Origin: Caenorhabditis remanei
Lineage: Eukaryota > Nematoda > Chromadorea > Rhabditida > Rhabditidae
Length of the DNA: 64,000 nucleotides
Direction of reading: 5' to 3'
NCBI RefSeq assembly: GCF_010183535.1
Contig: NC_071332.1
Coordinates: 6,386,001-6,450,000 of the forward strand
Shown: positions 10,486 through 21,800 of the stretch, in pieces
Position numbering within the stretch: position 1 is the first letter of the stretch
How the letters are laid out: each line of letters begins with the position of its first letter
Notes under the pieces: model-generated
Seen by the model: the letters and a program-made list of their open reading frames with translations, nothing else
Database searches by the model: none
What the model was told of the DNA's origin: nothing
Position numbers and translations under genes: made by a program

Positions 10486-11702
10486 CTCAAGTATGATTGC
10501 TCGTGTCAACTCAGTATCCGTGTTGGAAACGATGATTGCAGGAAGAGAAGCATTTCGAATATCGAACATATTCTCGACTGGCACATTTTTCAGTTCACTC
10601 AACTTGTCTCCGTAGATTGGTCGAAGAAGAGTTCCTCTTATTTCCATTTCTTTGAGCTGGGCAATAGTGATCTCCCCTTTACTTTCTTCCCAATCCGCTT
10701 CCAGTTTCCGTCGTTTCGATGGTGGTTCACTCGAAGATCGACTGTTCTGAAAGTTCAATTGATTTGTTGTAACAATATTGGCTTTCAAAATTTGATGCTT
10801 ACTCTTCCAGATAGCGAATGCAGTGTATCAGTTCTCAAAGACGGAATGTTGAAGAGAGTGTCTTCCGAATTTATTGTCTGGAAAATACGAATGATTGAAA
10901 ACAGTGTCATTTTAATCTGACATGGGAACCTTTTAAGTGGACCTTATTGTCAGTAAAAACGACCTATACAGGTCGAAATGCAATGTTTCAAAACCTAAGA
11001 ATCAACTTTCAAAAGTAGCTTCCTTGATCTGTAAGTATCTTAAATTTCCATCTGAAAATCGACAAGTGTTACCATTGGTTTGCTGCATCTCCCCCTCTCG
11101 GCTCCTCCTCCTCCTATCACCCTTCTAACGACTGCGTCGACATAATCCGAAAGCGGTCGCATGGCGCAGGAGGTTAGTGTGAAGGAGGGAGGAAACTGTG
11201 CATTAGTTTGACCCTTCTACCGTTGTTTTTGTCTTTTTTCAATAAATTTTTGGACTTCTCAATTTTCAGGTTGAATTTTCAGATACTTACATGTTACGGA
11301 AGCTACTTTTGAAATTTGATCTATTGGTTTTGAAACATCCTCTTTCAACCTGTATAGGCCGTTTTTACTGGCACAGCTTCGCGAGGCGTAACATTCGTAG
11401 AAAAATCTGCCATGTTCAAATTTGGCCCTCATTTCGCGATCGGACGCCTTGCGATGCTGTGTCTCTATTCTATAAACTAAAAATTCATTGAAACATACTT
11501 TCTCCCAACCGAAAGACATCGTGCGACCAAGAGATGATGTAGATGGATAGGATCCCTGGAAGAATAATCTATTTGAGTGGGAGAGTATAAAAAAAATTAA
11601 TCTCTCTAAGAGGGATTTAGCCAAGTTTTTCCAACTTACTGAAGTGTAATCAGGTTCAGTAGATCCAATCGTTTTCATGTCGTTGTTTTGAATTGACGAC
11701 AT
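10486..11702 (-). pseudogene. 5' portion of a third paralogue (exons 1-4, truncated)
   Basis: Four exons align with the paralogue at 14190-16555: 11702-11640 (MSSIQNNDMK…), 11555-11499, 10877-10803 and 10746-10486. The last exon has a single residue change from its source (EIRG for ETRG). It breaks off after RAIILE, before the residues matching EGCHRISTV, and then runs into unrelated sequence with an early stop. By itself it cannot make the protein. Its promoter and first two or three exons are phase-compatible with the exons of gene 8587-10377, so it may act as that gene's 5' end. Confidence 0.6.
10951..11370. mobile_element. MITE with about 108-bp inverted repeats, copy 1
   Basis: The left end, CAGTAAAAACGACCTATACA, and the following ~90 bp are repeated in reverse at the right end (…TGTATAGGCCGTTTTTACTG), with roughly 85-90% match between the TIRs. 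The interior is CT-rich with no ORF. It lies in the intron between exons 2 and 3 of the truncated paralogue and was duplicated with it. Confidence 0.7.
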
Positions 11703-11781
11703 TTTTTAACGAATATGTTGATGTATGAGAAATGTATAAACTTCTTTGAAAATTAGTGAAATGAAATTTTTTTAAAGTAAA

Positions 11782-11864
11782 ATGGGTACTAAATTGGTCA
11801 GTAAGCCACGAATGCCACGTTTACAATTGAAAAACGCCGTCGGAGCGTTTTCTCGAGTTCACGC
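11782..11864 (+). CDS. Short first exon of an unknown gene, copy 1
   Basis: An ATG starts 79 bp from the divergent start codon at 11702 and opens a basic peptide (MGTKLVSKPRMPRLQLKNAV…), ending at a GTGAGT donor. The copy at 16635-16717 is identical over the exon. The next exon is unclear: here the sequence soon joins the CEBPZ fragment at 12100. The conserved ATG, the donor and the shared short spacer suggest a bidirectional promoter, but I cannot name the protein. Confidence 0.35.
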
Positions 11865-12099
11865 GTGAGTTCATCTGAAATTTGAGCAACGAATTATTTT
11901 TTGTTGAAACATTTTTATCATCATACACGGTTTCCTAGGATGATTATATCTCTGAAAACACTTCCTAATTGTCATTCTCATCTATGAAGACGGGTGTCCC
12001 CATGTTCATATTTATACCATTTTCACTTCTCCATTGTCTTCTTCCTACTAATGGAATAGTTCTGTGTGTTTTCATTGATTTTCATTGATTGATTTTCAG

Positions 12100-14009
12100 C
12101 TTATTCTCTCGTCTCTTGTCAACGCTTTCGGTCATCCCAACTACAAAATCGGAGCTTTCGTTGTAAACCTTCTCGAGGGAGTTTCTAGAAAACATCCAGC
12201 AATGAGACTCGTTATGGTTGAAGAAATTGAGATACTAGCATTCAGGTAGGCTCATTATTAGAAAATAGCTTCAATTTACTGAACTTTTTTCCAGAAAGAA
12301 CGTTAACGAACGTGCTCATCTCTACTCAATGACATTCCTCACCCAAATGAAGTTCTCGAAGAAAGATTCTGATCTCTGCTGTCGTCTCATGTCAATTTAT
12401 CTTTCTCTTTTCAAGACAATTGTAGGAAAGAAAATCACTGATAATCGTCTCCTTCCAATCATTCTTGCTGGTGCTAACAGAGCATTCCCATTCGCAAAAG
12501 ATGCCGATAAACTTCTCGAAGATGTCAAAAATGTCTATTTTCTTGCACACAACTCCAATTATAGAACTGCGATTCCTGCTTTGAAACTGTTGTTCCAGTT
12601 TCATAAAATGAATGACTATGTGTCGGATCGTTTCTACAATGCTCTTTATCGCAAACTTCTCGATAACTGTCCAGCCGGAGCGTATGCCCAGCTGCTCAAA
12701 CTGATGTTCGATACGATGAAAGAAGATTCGTCGGCTCAGAGAATTCGAACATTCGTGAAACGTCTTCTTCAAGTAGCTGTCAATTCTCAACCAGATTTCA
12801 CTGCCAGTATTCTTATTCTCATTTCACGTCTTCAAAAACTACGAGGTCCTACGGAGAAGCTTATTGTTCTCACAAAAGATATTGATGTAAGTCGGAAAAT
12901 CTAAAGAGATCCTAATAATATTTGTATCGTTTTAGCCATCTGCACGTGTTGTTGAACAAATGCAAAATGACGACGACGATGAAGAGCGTTATGTGGATCT
13001 CGATGTTGAGGGAAATGAAATTGCCAGAGATGGAGTGAAGAAAGAAGATGAGCCATCAGAAGATATCGTAGTAGATGATGATGATAGTGAAGACAAAAAG
13101 AAGGTTCAGGCAGGTCAACTCGGAGCCTCGTCGACTGGTGGATGGGTTCATAGAAATATTGGTGCTCGTGGAGTAAAATCTCCGTATGATTCAGTAGCTC
13201 GCAATCCACTCTTTGTTGATGCATCACAAGTTGCTGACAGTTAACTTCTACTGCTTTCTAACCATTATCATCCGTCTGTTGCCGTCTTTGCTAAGGCTTT
13301 GATGGAGGGAAGAGAAATCAATTATGGAGGAGAGGCGCTCAACGATTTCACTCTTATGGCATTCCTTGATAGATTTGCTTTCCGTAATCCGAAAGATGTC
13401 ACCAAAACAACCGGAAGTCGAATTGTCAGAAAGAAGTCTCATGATCCATGGGGAGTCAGAAAGTTGGCAGTCGGTTCTAATGTAAGTAATCTATATTTCA
13501 ATGGAAAAATAGTTTTAATTTACAGGAATACACTCGGAAACGTCGTGAGGAGATCCCTGCGGACGAACGGTTCCTTCATCGTTACACTTCTAGTTTGAAC
13601 AAAGAGAAGAATGTGAAGAAGGAGTCAGGAGAAGATGAGTGGGAATACGCCGAATCTGTTAACTCTGAAGAATTCGATCAACTGCTGGAGAGATTCGAAC
13701 CGGGAGAGATCAATGAAGAGTTTGATATCTGAAGACGACGATGATGATGAGGTGGAAGACGATGGCGAGGAAGAAGATGATGAAGATGAGGACGACGACG
13801 ATGAAGAAGGCGGTTTCGGAGGGAAGAGCTCTGCCAACATTTTTGGAGAAGACGATGGATCAAGTGATGAAGAAATTGGAGCCAATGACTATGAAATGGC
13901 TGGTGATAAATTCGCTGAGATGCTCGAAGATCTGGAAGAAGAGGAGGAAAAGAGCGGAAAGAAGAGAGGAATCAAGAGAAGAGGTGCCAAGAAGTTCAAA
14001 AAACATTGA
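12100..14009 (+). pseudogene. CEBPZ / Noc1 (MAK21) ribosome-biogenesis protein, 5'-truncated and broken copy
   Basis: Exons 12100-12245, 12295-12886, 12936-13481 and 13526-14009 encode the second part of a CBF/Mak21-family protein, a nucleolar 60S ribosome assembly factor. Family landmarks are [59 protein letters not shown] and [18 protein letters not shown]. An acidic stretch and a lysine-rich C-terminus follow. The N-terminal part (about 300+ residues in the family) is absent; duplicated sequence abuts it at about 11950. Two lesions follow: an in-frame TAA at 13242-13244, where the family continues into a conserved HPSVA-type motif, and a frameshift near 13728-13733 (GATATCTGAAG) between EEFDI and the acidic tract. 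A functional gene is presumably elsewhere, unless these are assembly errors. Confidence 0.75.
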
Positions 14010-14189
14010 TGTTTCCCAATAAGTTGTGGTAATTGTTTTTTTGTTACTTTTTCGTTATGTTGTGTTGTCGAAAGTTATTGTTGAATGTTTCCAACTTTTG
14101 CATTTAAATAAACTTTATTTTAGATTTTGTATACAAAAATTATAGATTTTTTAAAGAATAATTATAAAATGTGTTGAGAAACATTCGGT

Positions 14190-16555
14190 TCACTCGGGGA
14201 CAGTCAAAAATCCTCGCACTGTATGAATCTCACCATCACTTTGTCCCGGAAACCATTTAGATACAAAATTGGAGAGCTTACGTGACGACATTGGTGCTAA
14301 ATGTCTCGATCCACGTGGAAGAAGTCTCTCCCCTACCAATAGACATGAGCGCGGCTGCCCTTCTCCACCGTAGATCACGTTGTTTAGAATGGCGGTCGTT
14401 TTCTGTTCAACCGGCCATTTTGACATCTGGTGAATAGTTTCGCCTGATGGCTCGGCAACAATGATGTTTAGACTCTTTTCAATCATCAGTGGTATCTCCT
14501 CTGTCGGTAACTGAAATTAGCAATATCACTATAACTTAATTCCCCTATGGCTTTCACTCACTCTTGCAAAGAAAAAGCAAATAGAAGATGAATCGATCTC
14601 CTCTATCTTTTCATGGATCACGAAATCCGATTCTTCACTTTTCTCTTTATCCACATTTCCAGCGGCCTTTTCCAGAATCAGTTGAAGTGAGTTGTGGAGT
14701 TTCTGAGCAGATAATTTCGATGAATGATCAATCAGAAGTTGAGCTGTTCCGTCATCATCTTTGCAACTGGCCTTCATTGCAATCACGAAGATCCGATTTC
14801 CAGTTGGAAATGAACCATCCTTGAGTTTTCTCACAGTTTCTTTCTGCGATTTCGGCATCATTAACAGTACGAAGGGTTGGGAGTTGTGAATTCCCAGATG
14901 CAAGAACACGTCCTTCTTTCACCAATCGATTCCAGAAAGTTCCTCTTTCTTGAGGATGCGTTCGCATTTTTGTCAGTTCTGCGTCACTCGTCGTCCTTTC
15001 CAGAAATTTGAATGTAAAGAAAGCAGAATCGTGAGTGTTGAAGACGCCTTTTGTCCTGAATTCTTTATTCGAGTGAATCTGCATTCCAATATTCAGTATG
15101 ACTGTTGGTATCGAATCCAATTCTACCCGAGAGGAAACAGATGATTCCGATTTGAAGGATTCCGAGAACTTCAACGGTAAGCATTGTGCCCATGCCTTCG
15201 TAAACACTCCCTCTTCGACTTCATACATTATGATGTCAATCCGGAAATTCGAGTATCCATTCGAACTGCAATCGAGATCGAGAACTGTCGAGATTCGATG
15301 ACACCCCTCAAGTATGATTGCTCGTGTCAACTCAGTATCCGTGTTGGAAACGATGATTGCAGGAAGAGAAGCATTTCGAATATCGAACATATTCTCGACT
15401 GGCACATTTTTCAGTTCACTCAACTTGTCTCCGTAGATTGGTCGAAGAAGAGTTCCTCTTGTTTCCATTTCTTTGAGCTGGGCAATAGTGATCTCCCCTT
15501 TACTTTCTTCCCAATCCGCTTCCAGTTTCCGTCGTTTCGATGGTGGTTCACTCGAAGATCGACTGTTCTGAAAGTTCAATTGATTTGTTGTAACAATATT
15601 GGCTTTCAAAATTTGATGCTTACTCTTCCAGATAGCGAATGCAGTGTATCAGTTCTCAAAGACGGAATGTTGAAGAGAGTGTCTTCCGAATTTATTGTCT
15701 GGAAAATACGAATGATTGAAAACAGTGTCATTTTAATCTGACATGGGAACCTTTTAAGTGGACCTTATTGTCAGTAAAAACGACCTATACAGGTCGAAAT
15801 GCAATGTTTCAAAACCTAAGAATCAACTTTCAAAAGTAGCTTCCTTGATCTGTAAGTATCTTAAATTTCCATCTGAAAATCGACAAGTGTTACCATTGGT
15901 TTACTGTATCTCCCTCTCTCGGCTCCTCCTCCTCCTATCACCTTTCTAAAGACTGCGTCGACACAATCCGAAAGTGGTTGCATGGCGCACACAGGTAAAG
16001 CGCGATGGATCCATTGTGGGTCCATATGCAGGAGGTTAGTGTGTTCGAGGGAGGAAACAGCGCAATGGTTTCACCGTTGTTTTTCTCTTTTTTTAATGAA
16101 TTTTTGGATTTGTCAATTTTCAGATGGAATTTTCAGACACTTACAAGTCACGGAAGCAACTTTTGAAAGTTGATTTATAGGTTTTGAAACATCCCCTTTC
16201 AACCTGTATAGGCCGTTTTTACTGGCACAGCTTCGCGAGGCGTAACATTCGTAGAAAAATCTGCCATGTTCAAATTTGGCCCTCATTTCACGATCGGACG
16301 CCTTGCGATGCTGTGTCTCTATTCTATAAACTAAAAATTCATTGAAACATACTCTCTCCGAACCGAAAGACATCGTGCGACCAAGAGAAGATGTAGATGG
16401 ATATGAGCTCTGGAAGAATGATCTATTTGAGTGGAAGGGTATAAAATAAATTAATCTCTCTAAGAGCGATTAGCCAAGTTTTTCCAACTTACTGAAGTGT
16501 AATCAGGTTCAGTAGATCCAATCGTTTTCATGTCGTTGTTTTGAATTGACGACAT
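14190..16555 (-). CDS. Uncharacterised nematode protein with a ParB-like segment (paralogue C, frameshifted)
   Basis: Five exons are visible with phase 0 junctions: 16555-16493 (MSSIQNNDMK…), 16409-16353, 15698-15624, 15567-14562 and 14510-14190. The protein parallels 8587-10377: a basic N-terminus (PPSKRRKL), EITIAQLKEMETRGTLLRPI, AIILEGCHRISTVLDL, and a final exon ending VRGFLTVPE. In the large exon the frame is lost near 14885-14900. Compared with the paralogue (GSSKVAMVPLYVFLM), this copy lacks 8 nt between GNSQ and VLLMMP. Translation from the start would therefore end early, at about 14755. The rest of the reading frame is intact, so the change is recent or is a sequence error. The start lies 79 bp from the divergent ATG at 16635. 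Confidence 0.6.
15772..16224. mobile_element. MITE with about 108-bp inverted repeats, copy 2
   Basis: Same element as 10951-11370, in the intron between exons 2 and 3 of the paralogue. It carries about 38 extra bases around 15990-16030 that include a small palindrome (ATGGATCCAT…GGGTCCAT). No coding capacity. No clear target-site duplication was found. Confidence 0.7.
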
Positions 16556-16634
16556 TTCTTAACGAATATGTTGATGTATGAGAAATGTATAAATTTCTTT
16601 GAAAATTAGTGAAATGAAATTTTTTTTAAGTAAA

Positions 16635-16717
16635 ATGGGTACTAAATTGGTCAGTAAGCCACGAATGCCACGTTTACAATTGAAAAACGCCGTCGGAGCG
16701 TTTTCTCGAGTTCACGC
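16635..16717 (+). CDS. Short first exon of an unknown gene, copy 2
   Basis: Identical in coding sequence to 11782-11864. After the intron, the acceptor TTTCCCAG (near 16790) is followed by an open stretch (DDYIYEFSWDKKLLKETVEV…, stop near 16870). Joining it to exon 1 needs an unusual donor (GC rather than GT) to keep the frame. With the normal GTGAGT donor the frame ends after about 14 residues. The gene may be decayed. Confidence 0.35.
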
Positions 16718-16920
16718 GTGAGTTCACCTGAAATTTGAGAAACGAATTATTTTTTGTTGAAACATTTTTATCATCATACACGGTTTCCCAGGATGATTAT
16801 ATTTATGAATTTTCGTGGGACAAGAAACTGTTGAAGGAAACTGTTGAAGTACTTGCAAGATTGTTCCTTTAAGCGAACCTGAAAACATGTTCGTTTTGAA
16901 TATTGCAAACTATTTCTTAC

Positions 16921-17262
16921 TTGATCACCATGGCCTATCGAATGCTGTCGTTTCACTCCTTTTCCGATTAATCTGCAAGAAAATAAGTTGGCTTTTGTGG
17001 GGAAACTGTTTTTATTGTTGTCATCTGTGTGTCCGAGCAATCTTCAAAGCATTATGTATTATCCTAGGATAGATTATTAAAGAAAATACGATAATAAACT
17101 CGTAAAAACGATTATATTGTTGTTCTACTATTACTCCGTATATCTGTAGATTCTCACTTCTCTTTCGAATATTTACCTCATTTTCGTGTGACTACCAGTT
17201 CCAGCTGGAATATGAATATATGTATCTCCATTGATACCCGGCACTTTCACCGCTCCATCTTG
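16921..17262 (-). pseudogene. DnaJ (Tid1/DNJ-10-like) C-terminal domain exon fragments
   Basis: Two minus-strand exons, 17262-17177 and 16972-16921, join in phase to read VKVPGINGDTYIHIPAGTGS… then RLIGKGVKRQHSIGHGDQ. This is the C-terminal substrate-binding region of mitochondrial-type DnaJ co-chaperones (the VPGI-GD and GKG-GDHY-type motifs). Splice sites are good (GTAAAT donor, TTTTGCAG acceptor). Neither the J domain, nor the zinc-finger cysteines, nor the expected next motif is present. An open stretch after 16878 does not resemble DnaJ. I read this as a captured or leftover gene piece. Confidence 0.6.
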
Positions 17263-18816
17263 CTGCAGAACCTCTAACTTGCTGCAGAAAGTTGAACTCC
17301 TCACGTTCTGATGTTCTGCCGATCCTTCAGTCCTGAATATCTGGCGCACAGTACCCTGCACGAGGAACAAGCTCGCAAAAAACGCGAAACGCGCACAGCT
17401 TTCAAAATTCCTCCCTCTGTCTGCGTATCTCTCGTTCGCATACTCTCTCGCTTAGTGATTAGAGAAATCAGGATAGTTTTGCGACTTTCTGACATTTTCA
17501 GCATCAGAAAGTCTTAAAAATGGAAAAACAATGTCTCTTGAGAGTCGGCGATCAACAAAAATCAGATTTTGTGAATTTTCGAAAATTTGAGAAATTCACA
17601 AAATCAGAGATTTTACACTATGTTTTTCTCATTTTCTGATTTGTTTCTGTTCAGAAACAGTATTCCGACTTCGAAAATTGAAAATCCAGCTGAAATAACA
17701 CCGAAAAACTCGGTTTTTTAGGCGCCGTTGAAATACTGATTTTACATAAATCTCGAGTCGGCACCACGAAAACGCAACATTAAAGTATGAAAATTTACAA
17801 AATTATACAAAAAGTCTTCCTCTACACGAAATGGATATGCATTCTAAGAACAAATTTTTGGAAATCGAGATATTCAAGATTTTATGTGCCCGACTCAGTA
17901 AAATTTTGCCTTTTCTGTTGAGTATTACTGTAGACAATGCGAACGTGCCCTACGGCTAATTTTCGTTTTTCCGCTTGCGCGTTCCCCGTGCAGGGTGCTG
18001 TGATGGCGAATGAAATATCTGACCTCTCACCAGATGCTCAGTACTGAACATGCTATAACCGGATGCTCATCGCTGAACATCCTGTCTTGTGTACTCCTAC
18101 ACAACGATATACATATGAATCGACAAGTTATATACCCACCTCTAGCAATGTGTCCGACATCTCACGGTATCCGCCAGTCGCCATATTTACTATGGGAAAT
18201 AGGCGGGGCTTATAGGCATAAACTGTAGACTACAAATTTTCAGATTTTCTCAAAAACATAAATAATTCAATAGTTTTAGTGACTGTTTAATGATTTACGA
18301 AGAAAACACTTCCTAGAAAGAATTGGATAACAACCTTGGGGCGGGACTCCAGCTCTTGGCTCAAAAAAAGCAGTGGAAGTCTGAAACTTTCGTTTCCGCC
18401 CCAACATGGATACAAAGTCGGCCAATCGCTGAACATTGTTTCGGTATTTGTCCAAGCCTGAAATGAAAAAAAATTCTCAATTTTTCAATAAATCTGAGAA
18501 CATTTCTAGTTTTTTTCCAGCATCTGAAAATCTGAAAACAATTCTGTTCTTTTCTCGAGCATGATTTATTAGTTCTACTTGACATACGAAACGAGAAAAA
18601 AAATTGAGGGCATAGGATAAGACTATCTGTCGACATGCGAATTTTTGACAAGACAATACAAAGTTTCAAAAAAGACGACAGAAAGTAGCATCACTAAATG
18701 AAAGAGAATTATTAGGTTCGGAATGAGAAACGATGAAAACAATTCAAGCAAAAAAAGACTAAAAGATAAAAAAATAAAAAATTCTACAAGATCCTCGACG
18801 GCGGCGGCAATGATGT
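17263..18816. other. Gene-free stretch with repeat fragments
   Basis: No convincing gene. It contains a 14-bp perfect hairpin at 17565-17605 (GATTTTGTGAATTT/complement). Two pieces of the inverted-repeat arms also occur: 18126-18155 (TATACCCACCTCTAGCAATG type, compare 5378-5402) and about 18240-18325 (compare 7775-7855 and 675-755). A minus-strand open segment at 18306-18460 after a TTTCAG acceptor is not recognisable. Confidence 0.5.
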
Positions 18817-21800
18817 TTAATAGTAGGTCTCACGCTCGACCCATCCTCCTGGATATCTACGGATCAAGAAGCGACGAACTTCATCGTAAACGAAGATGAG
18901 GATGGAGAATGGAAGGGCACAGAACCACCAGGAGAATCTGAAAATAATAAACACGTTTTGATTTGTTTTCAGGTGGAAATAATGATTTCTCTTACCTAAG
19001 TCCATACATACGGAGCCCATTGTCAAGTCCTGGGCAATAGCACATGAACCAGGCAAGAGCAGTTTCGAAGACGAGACCGAAGTTCAAGGTCCAGTTGGAC
19101 ATTCCTTGTTGGACGAGAGAGTTACGTCTGGTCTTGGAGATGATCAAATCGGCCCATTGGACAACGACGATCGAGACGAAATAGGCGGTTTGGCAGGTGT
19201 ATTCAAGGATCTTTCTGTTGGCATAGGTCTGAAAAATAGAGAAGTTTGAGATGAGTTCACTGGAAAATGCAGGGCATTCAACATACCCATTCTTGTCCGT
19301 ATGAATCCAAAACGTTGTTGTAGGCACGAGAATCCCATTGAGCACGGAGCTGGTAGAGATCCCATGGCATGAATCCGTTGTCAGCCATGATCCAGAAGTA
19401 GGTGAAGAATCCAGCGGAGGCTTGGATCATACCGATTTGTCCGTAGGCGAGTGAGATGAGACGTTCGTTGACAAGTTTATCACGGATTGGGTCACGTGGT
19501 TGACGTTTCATGATGTCGGATTCGGCCTCTTCGTAGGCGAGGGAGATGGCTGGAACCATGTCAGTTCCGAGATCGATACAGAGGATGGTGACGGTTCCGA
19601 GTGGAAGTGGGATTCCGAACAAGATGTAGGTCAAGAATGGTGAGATTTCTGGGATGTTAGATGTCAAGGTGTAAGCGATAGACTTCTTCAAGTTATCGAA
19701 AATCAAACGTCCTTCTTCAACTCCGACGACGATTGAAGCGAAGTTATCATCGAGCAAGATCATGTCAGCGGCTTGTTTGGATACATCAGATCCAGCAATT
19801 CCCATAGCAACTCCGATATCGGCCTTCTTCAAAGCTGGCGAATCGTTGACTCCGTCTCCGGTGACAGCCACAATTTGACCCTGCTTTTGGAATCCTTCGA
19901 CGATCATGAGCTTCTGTTGTGGGGAGGTACGAGCAAAGACAATTTCAGAGTGATACTTGATGATCTCGGCAAGTTGATCCTCGGACATCTCACGAAGATC
20001 AGATCCGTGGATAACGGCGGCCTTGGCTTCACGTGGGTCGACTTCCTCAACTGGAACTCCACGACGGATAGCAATATCCTCAACAGTCTCGGTTCCCTCA
20101 GAAATGATTCCGACGGACTTGGCAATAGCCTTAGCAGTAATTGGGTGATCTCCGGTAACCATGACGACCTTGATTCCAGCAGAACGGCACTTAGCGACGG
20201 CATCTGGGACAGCGGCACGGGGTGGATCAATCATAGACATAAGTCCAACGAATCTCAAGTTCTTCAATGGGAAGTTGACCTCCTCAACGTCGAATTTGAA
20301 TCCTTTCGGGAATTTGTCGGATGGCAGAATAAAGTCACAGAATCCAAGAACACGTTCTCCCATTCCTCCCAACTCGAGGTAGGCGTTATTGAACTCCTCA
20401 CGGAGTTTGTCGGTGAGTTCAACTTCCTTTCCGTTCAAGAAGATGGTAGAGCAGACATCCAAAATTCTCTCTGGAGCTCCCTTCATCACAAGCAAGTAGT
20501 GATCTCCGTTGTCGTGAACAGAGACTTGGTACTTGTTGGTGGAGTTGAATGGAATTTCAGCAATCTTTGGATTTCTTTCACGAACAGCGAGTACGTTTCC
20601 TTGGGTGAGTTCGGTGAACTTAAGAAGGGCGATCTCGGAAGCATCTCCGGTACAATCACGACGAAGAACTGGGGTGTCTTGTTGTCCAGCCTTGAACTCG
20701 GCACGGTTACAGAGGGAGGCGATGCGAACGAGAGCCTGAAAACTGATTCATTAGAGAAGGAACTCAATAAAATAGAAACTAACCTCAAAACTAGCTCCGG
20801 ATCTCTTTTCTTGGCTGACTTGAGTCTCGGTGGTGTCACACTCGTGGATGGTTTGATCGTACCACATGTGAGCGACAGTCATTCTGTTTTGGGTGAGTGT
20901 TCCGGTCTTATCAGAGCAGATGGTAGATGTTGATCCAAGAGTTTCGACGGCTTCAAGATTCTTGACGAGGCAATTCTTGCTGGCCATTCTCTTGGCGGTG
21001 AGTGTAAGACACACGGTAACGGTGGCGATCAATCCTTCTGGTACGTTGGCGACGATAATACCGATGAGGAAAACGACAGCGGTAAGCCAATGGTATCCAA
21101 GGATGAAGGCGATGATGAAGAAGGAGATACCAAGGAAGACGGCGACTCCAGTGATAAGATGGATGAAATGCTCGATTTCACGAGCAATTGGGGTCATTCC
21201 GGTGTCAAGTCCTGAAGCCAAATGGGCAATTCTTCCCATGACGGTGTTATCTCCAGTGTAGATGACGATTCCCTTAGCGGTTCCTTCGACAGCATTGGTG
21301 GAGAAGAAGGCGATGTTACGGGTCTCAAGTGGGTTCTCGTTGGTGCAGTCTGGGGATCGGGATTGTGGCTCAGACTCTCCGGTGAGGGAAGAGTTGTCAA
21401 CCTTGAATCCGAAAGCAGAGATGACACGAATATCAGCTGGCACACGATCTCCTCCCTTGACTTCGACGATGTCTCCAACGACGAGATCTTCGGTACGGAC
21501 TTGTTGTTTTTGTCCGTCACGATGAACAAGAGCGAACGTTGGAACCATGTTCTTGAACGAGTCCATAATCTTTGATGATTTGCTTTCCTGGTAGTATTGG
21601 AAGACTCCGGTGATGACGACGACAGTCATGAGCACAATTCCGAGATACAAGTTATCCTTTGATGGATACTCCATGGTGAAGTAATCGACAGAGTATGCAA
21701 TGTAGCAGAGAATGGCTCCAACCCACAAGAGCATGGCGAATCCTCCGAACAAGTTCTTACAGAACTTGATCCATTCTGGAGTAGTTTCAGGGGGTGACAG

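Larger units (their letters stand above)
10486..11952. repeat. Segmental duplication, copy 1 (1.47 kb)
   Basis: Nearly identical to 15307-16802. It contains the end of exon 4 through exon 1 of the paralogue, a MITE, the short divergent spacer and the plus-strand exon at 11782. The match ends just after a CCTAGGATGATTATAT motif. The right copy has about 38 bp extra in the MITE (around 15990-16030). Very high identity suggests a recent event. Confidence 0.85.
15307..16802. repeat. Segmental duplication, copy 2
   Basis: Partner of 10486-11952 and the likely source, because here exon 4 continues into a full gene. The region ends just past CCCAGGATGATTATAT, after which the two copies have different sequence. 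Confidence 0.85.

Noticed and set aside
13625..13885. Poly-Ser minus-strand ORF
   Set aside because: Antisense of the Asp/Glu-rich GAC/GAT tract of the CEBPZ fragment.
18306..18669. Minus-strand gene with an open segment after TTTCAG
   Set aside because: No recognisable protein and no partner exons in phase. It overlaps dispersed repeat sequence.
19773..20933. 386-codon plus-strand ORF
   Set aside because: It lies entirely antisense to eat-6 exons 2 and 3, whose motifs and phases are certain. It is a codon-bias shadow.
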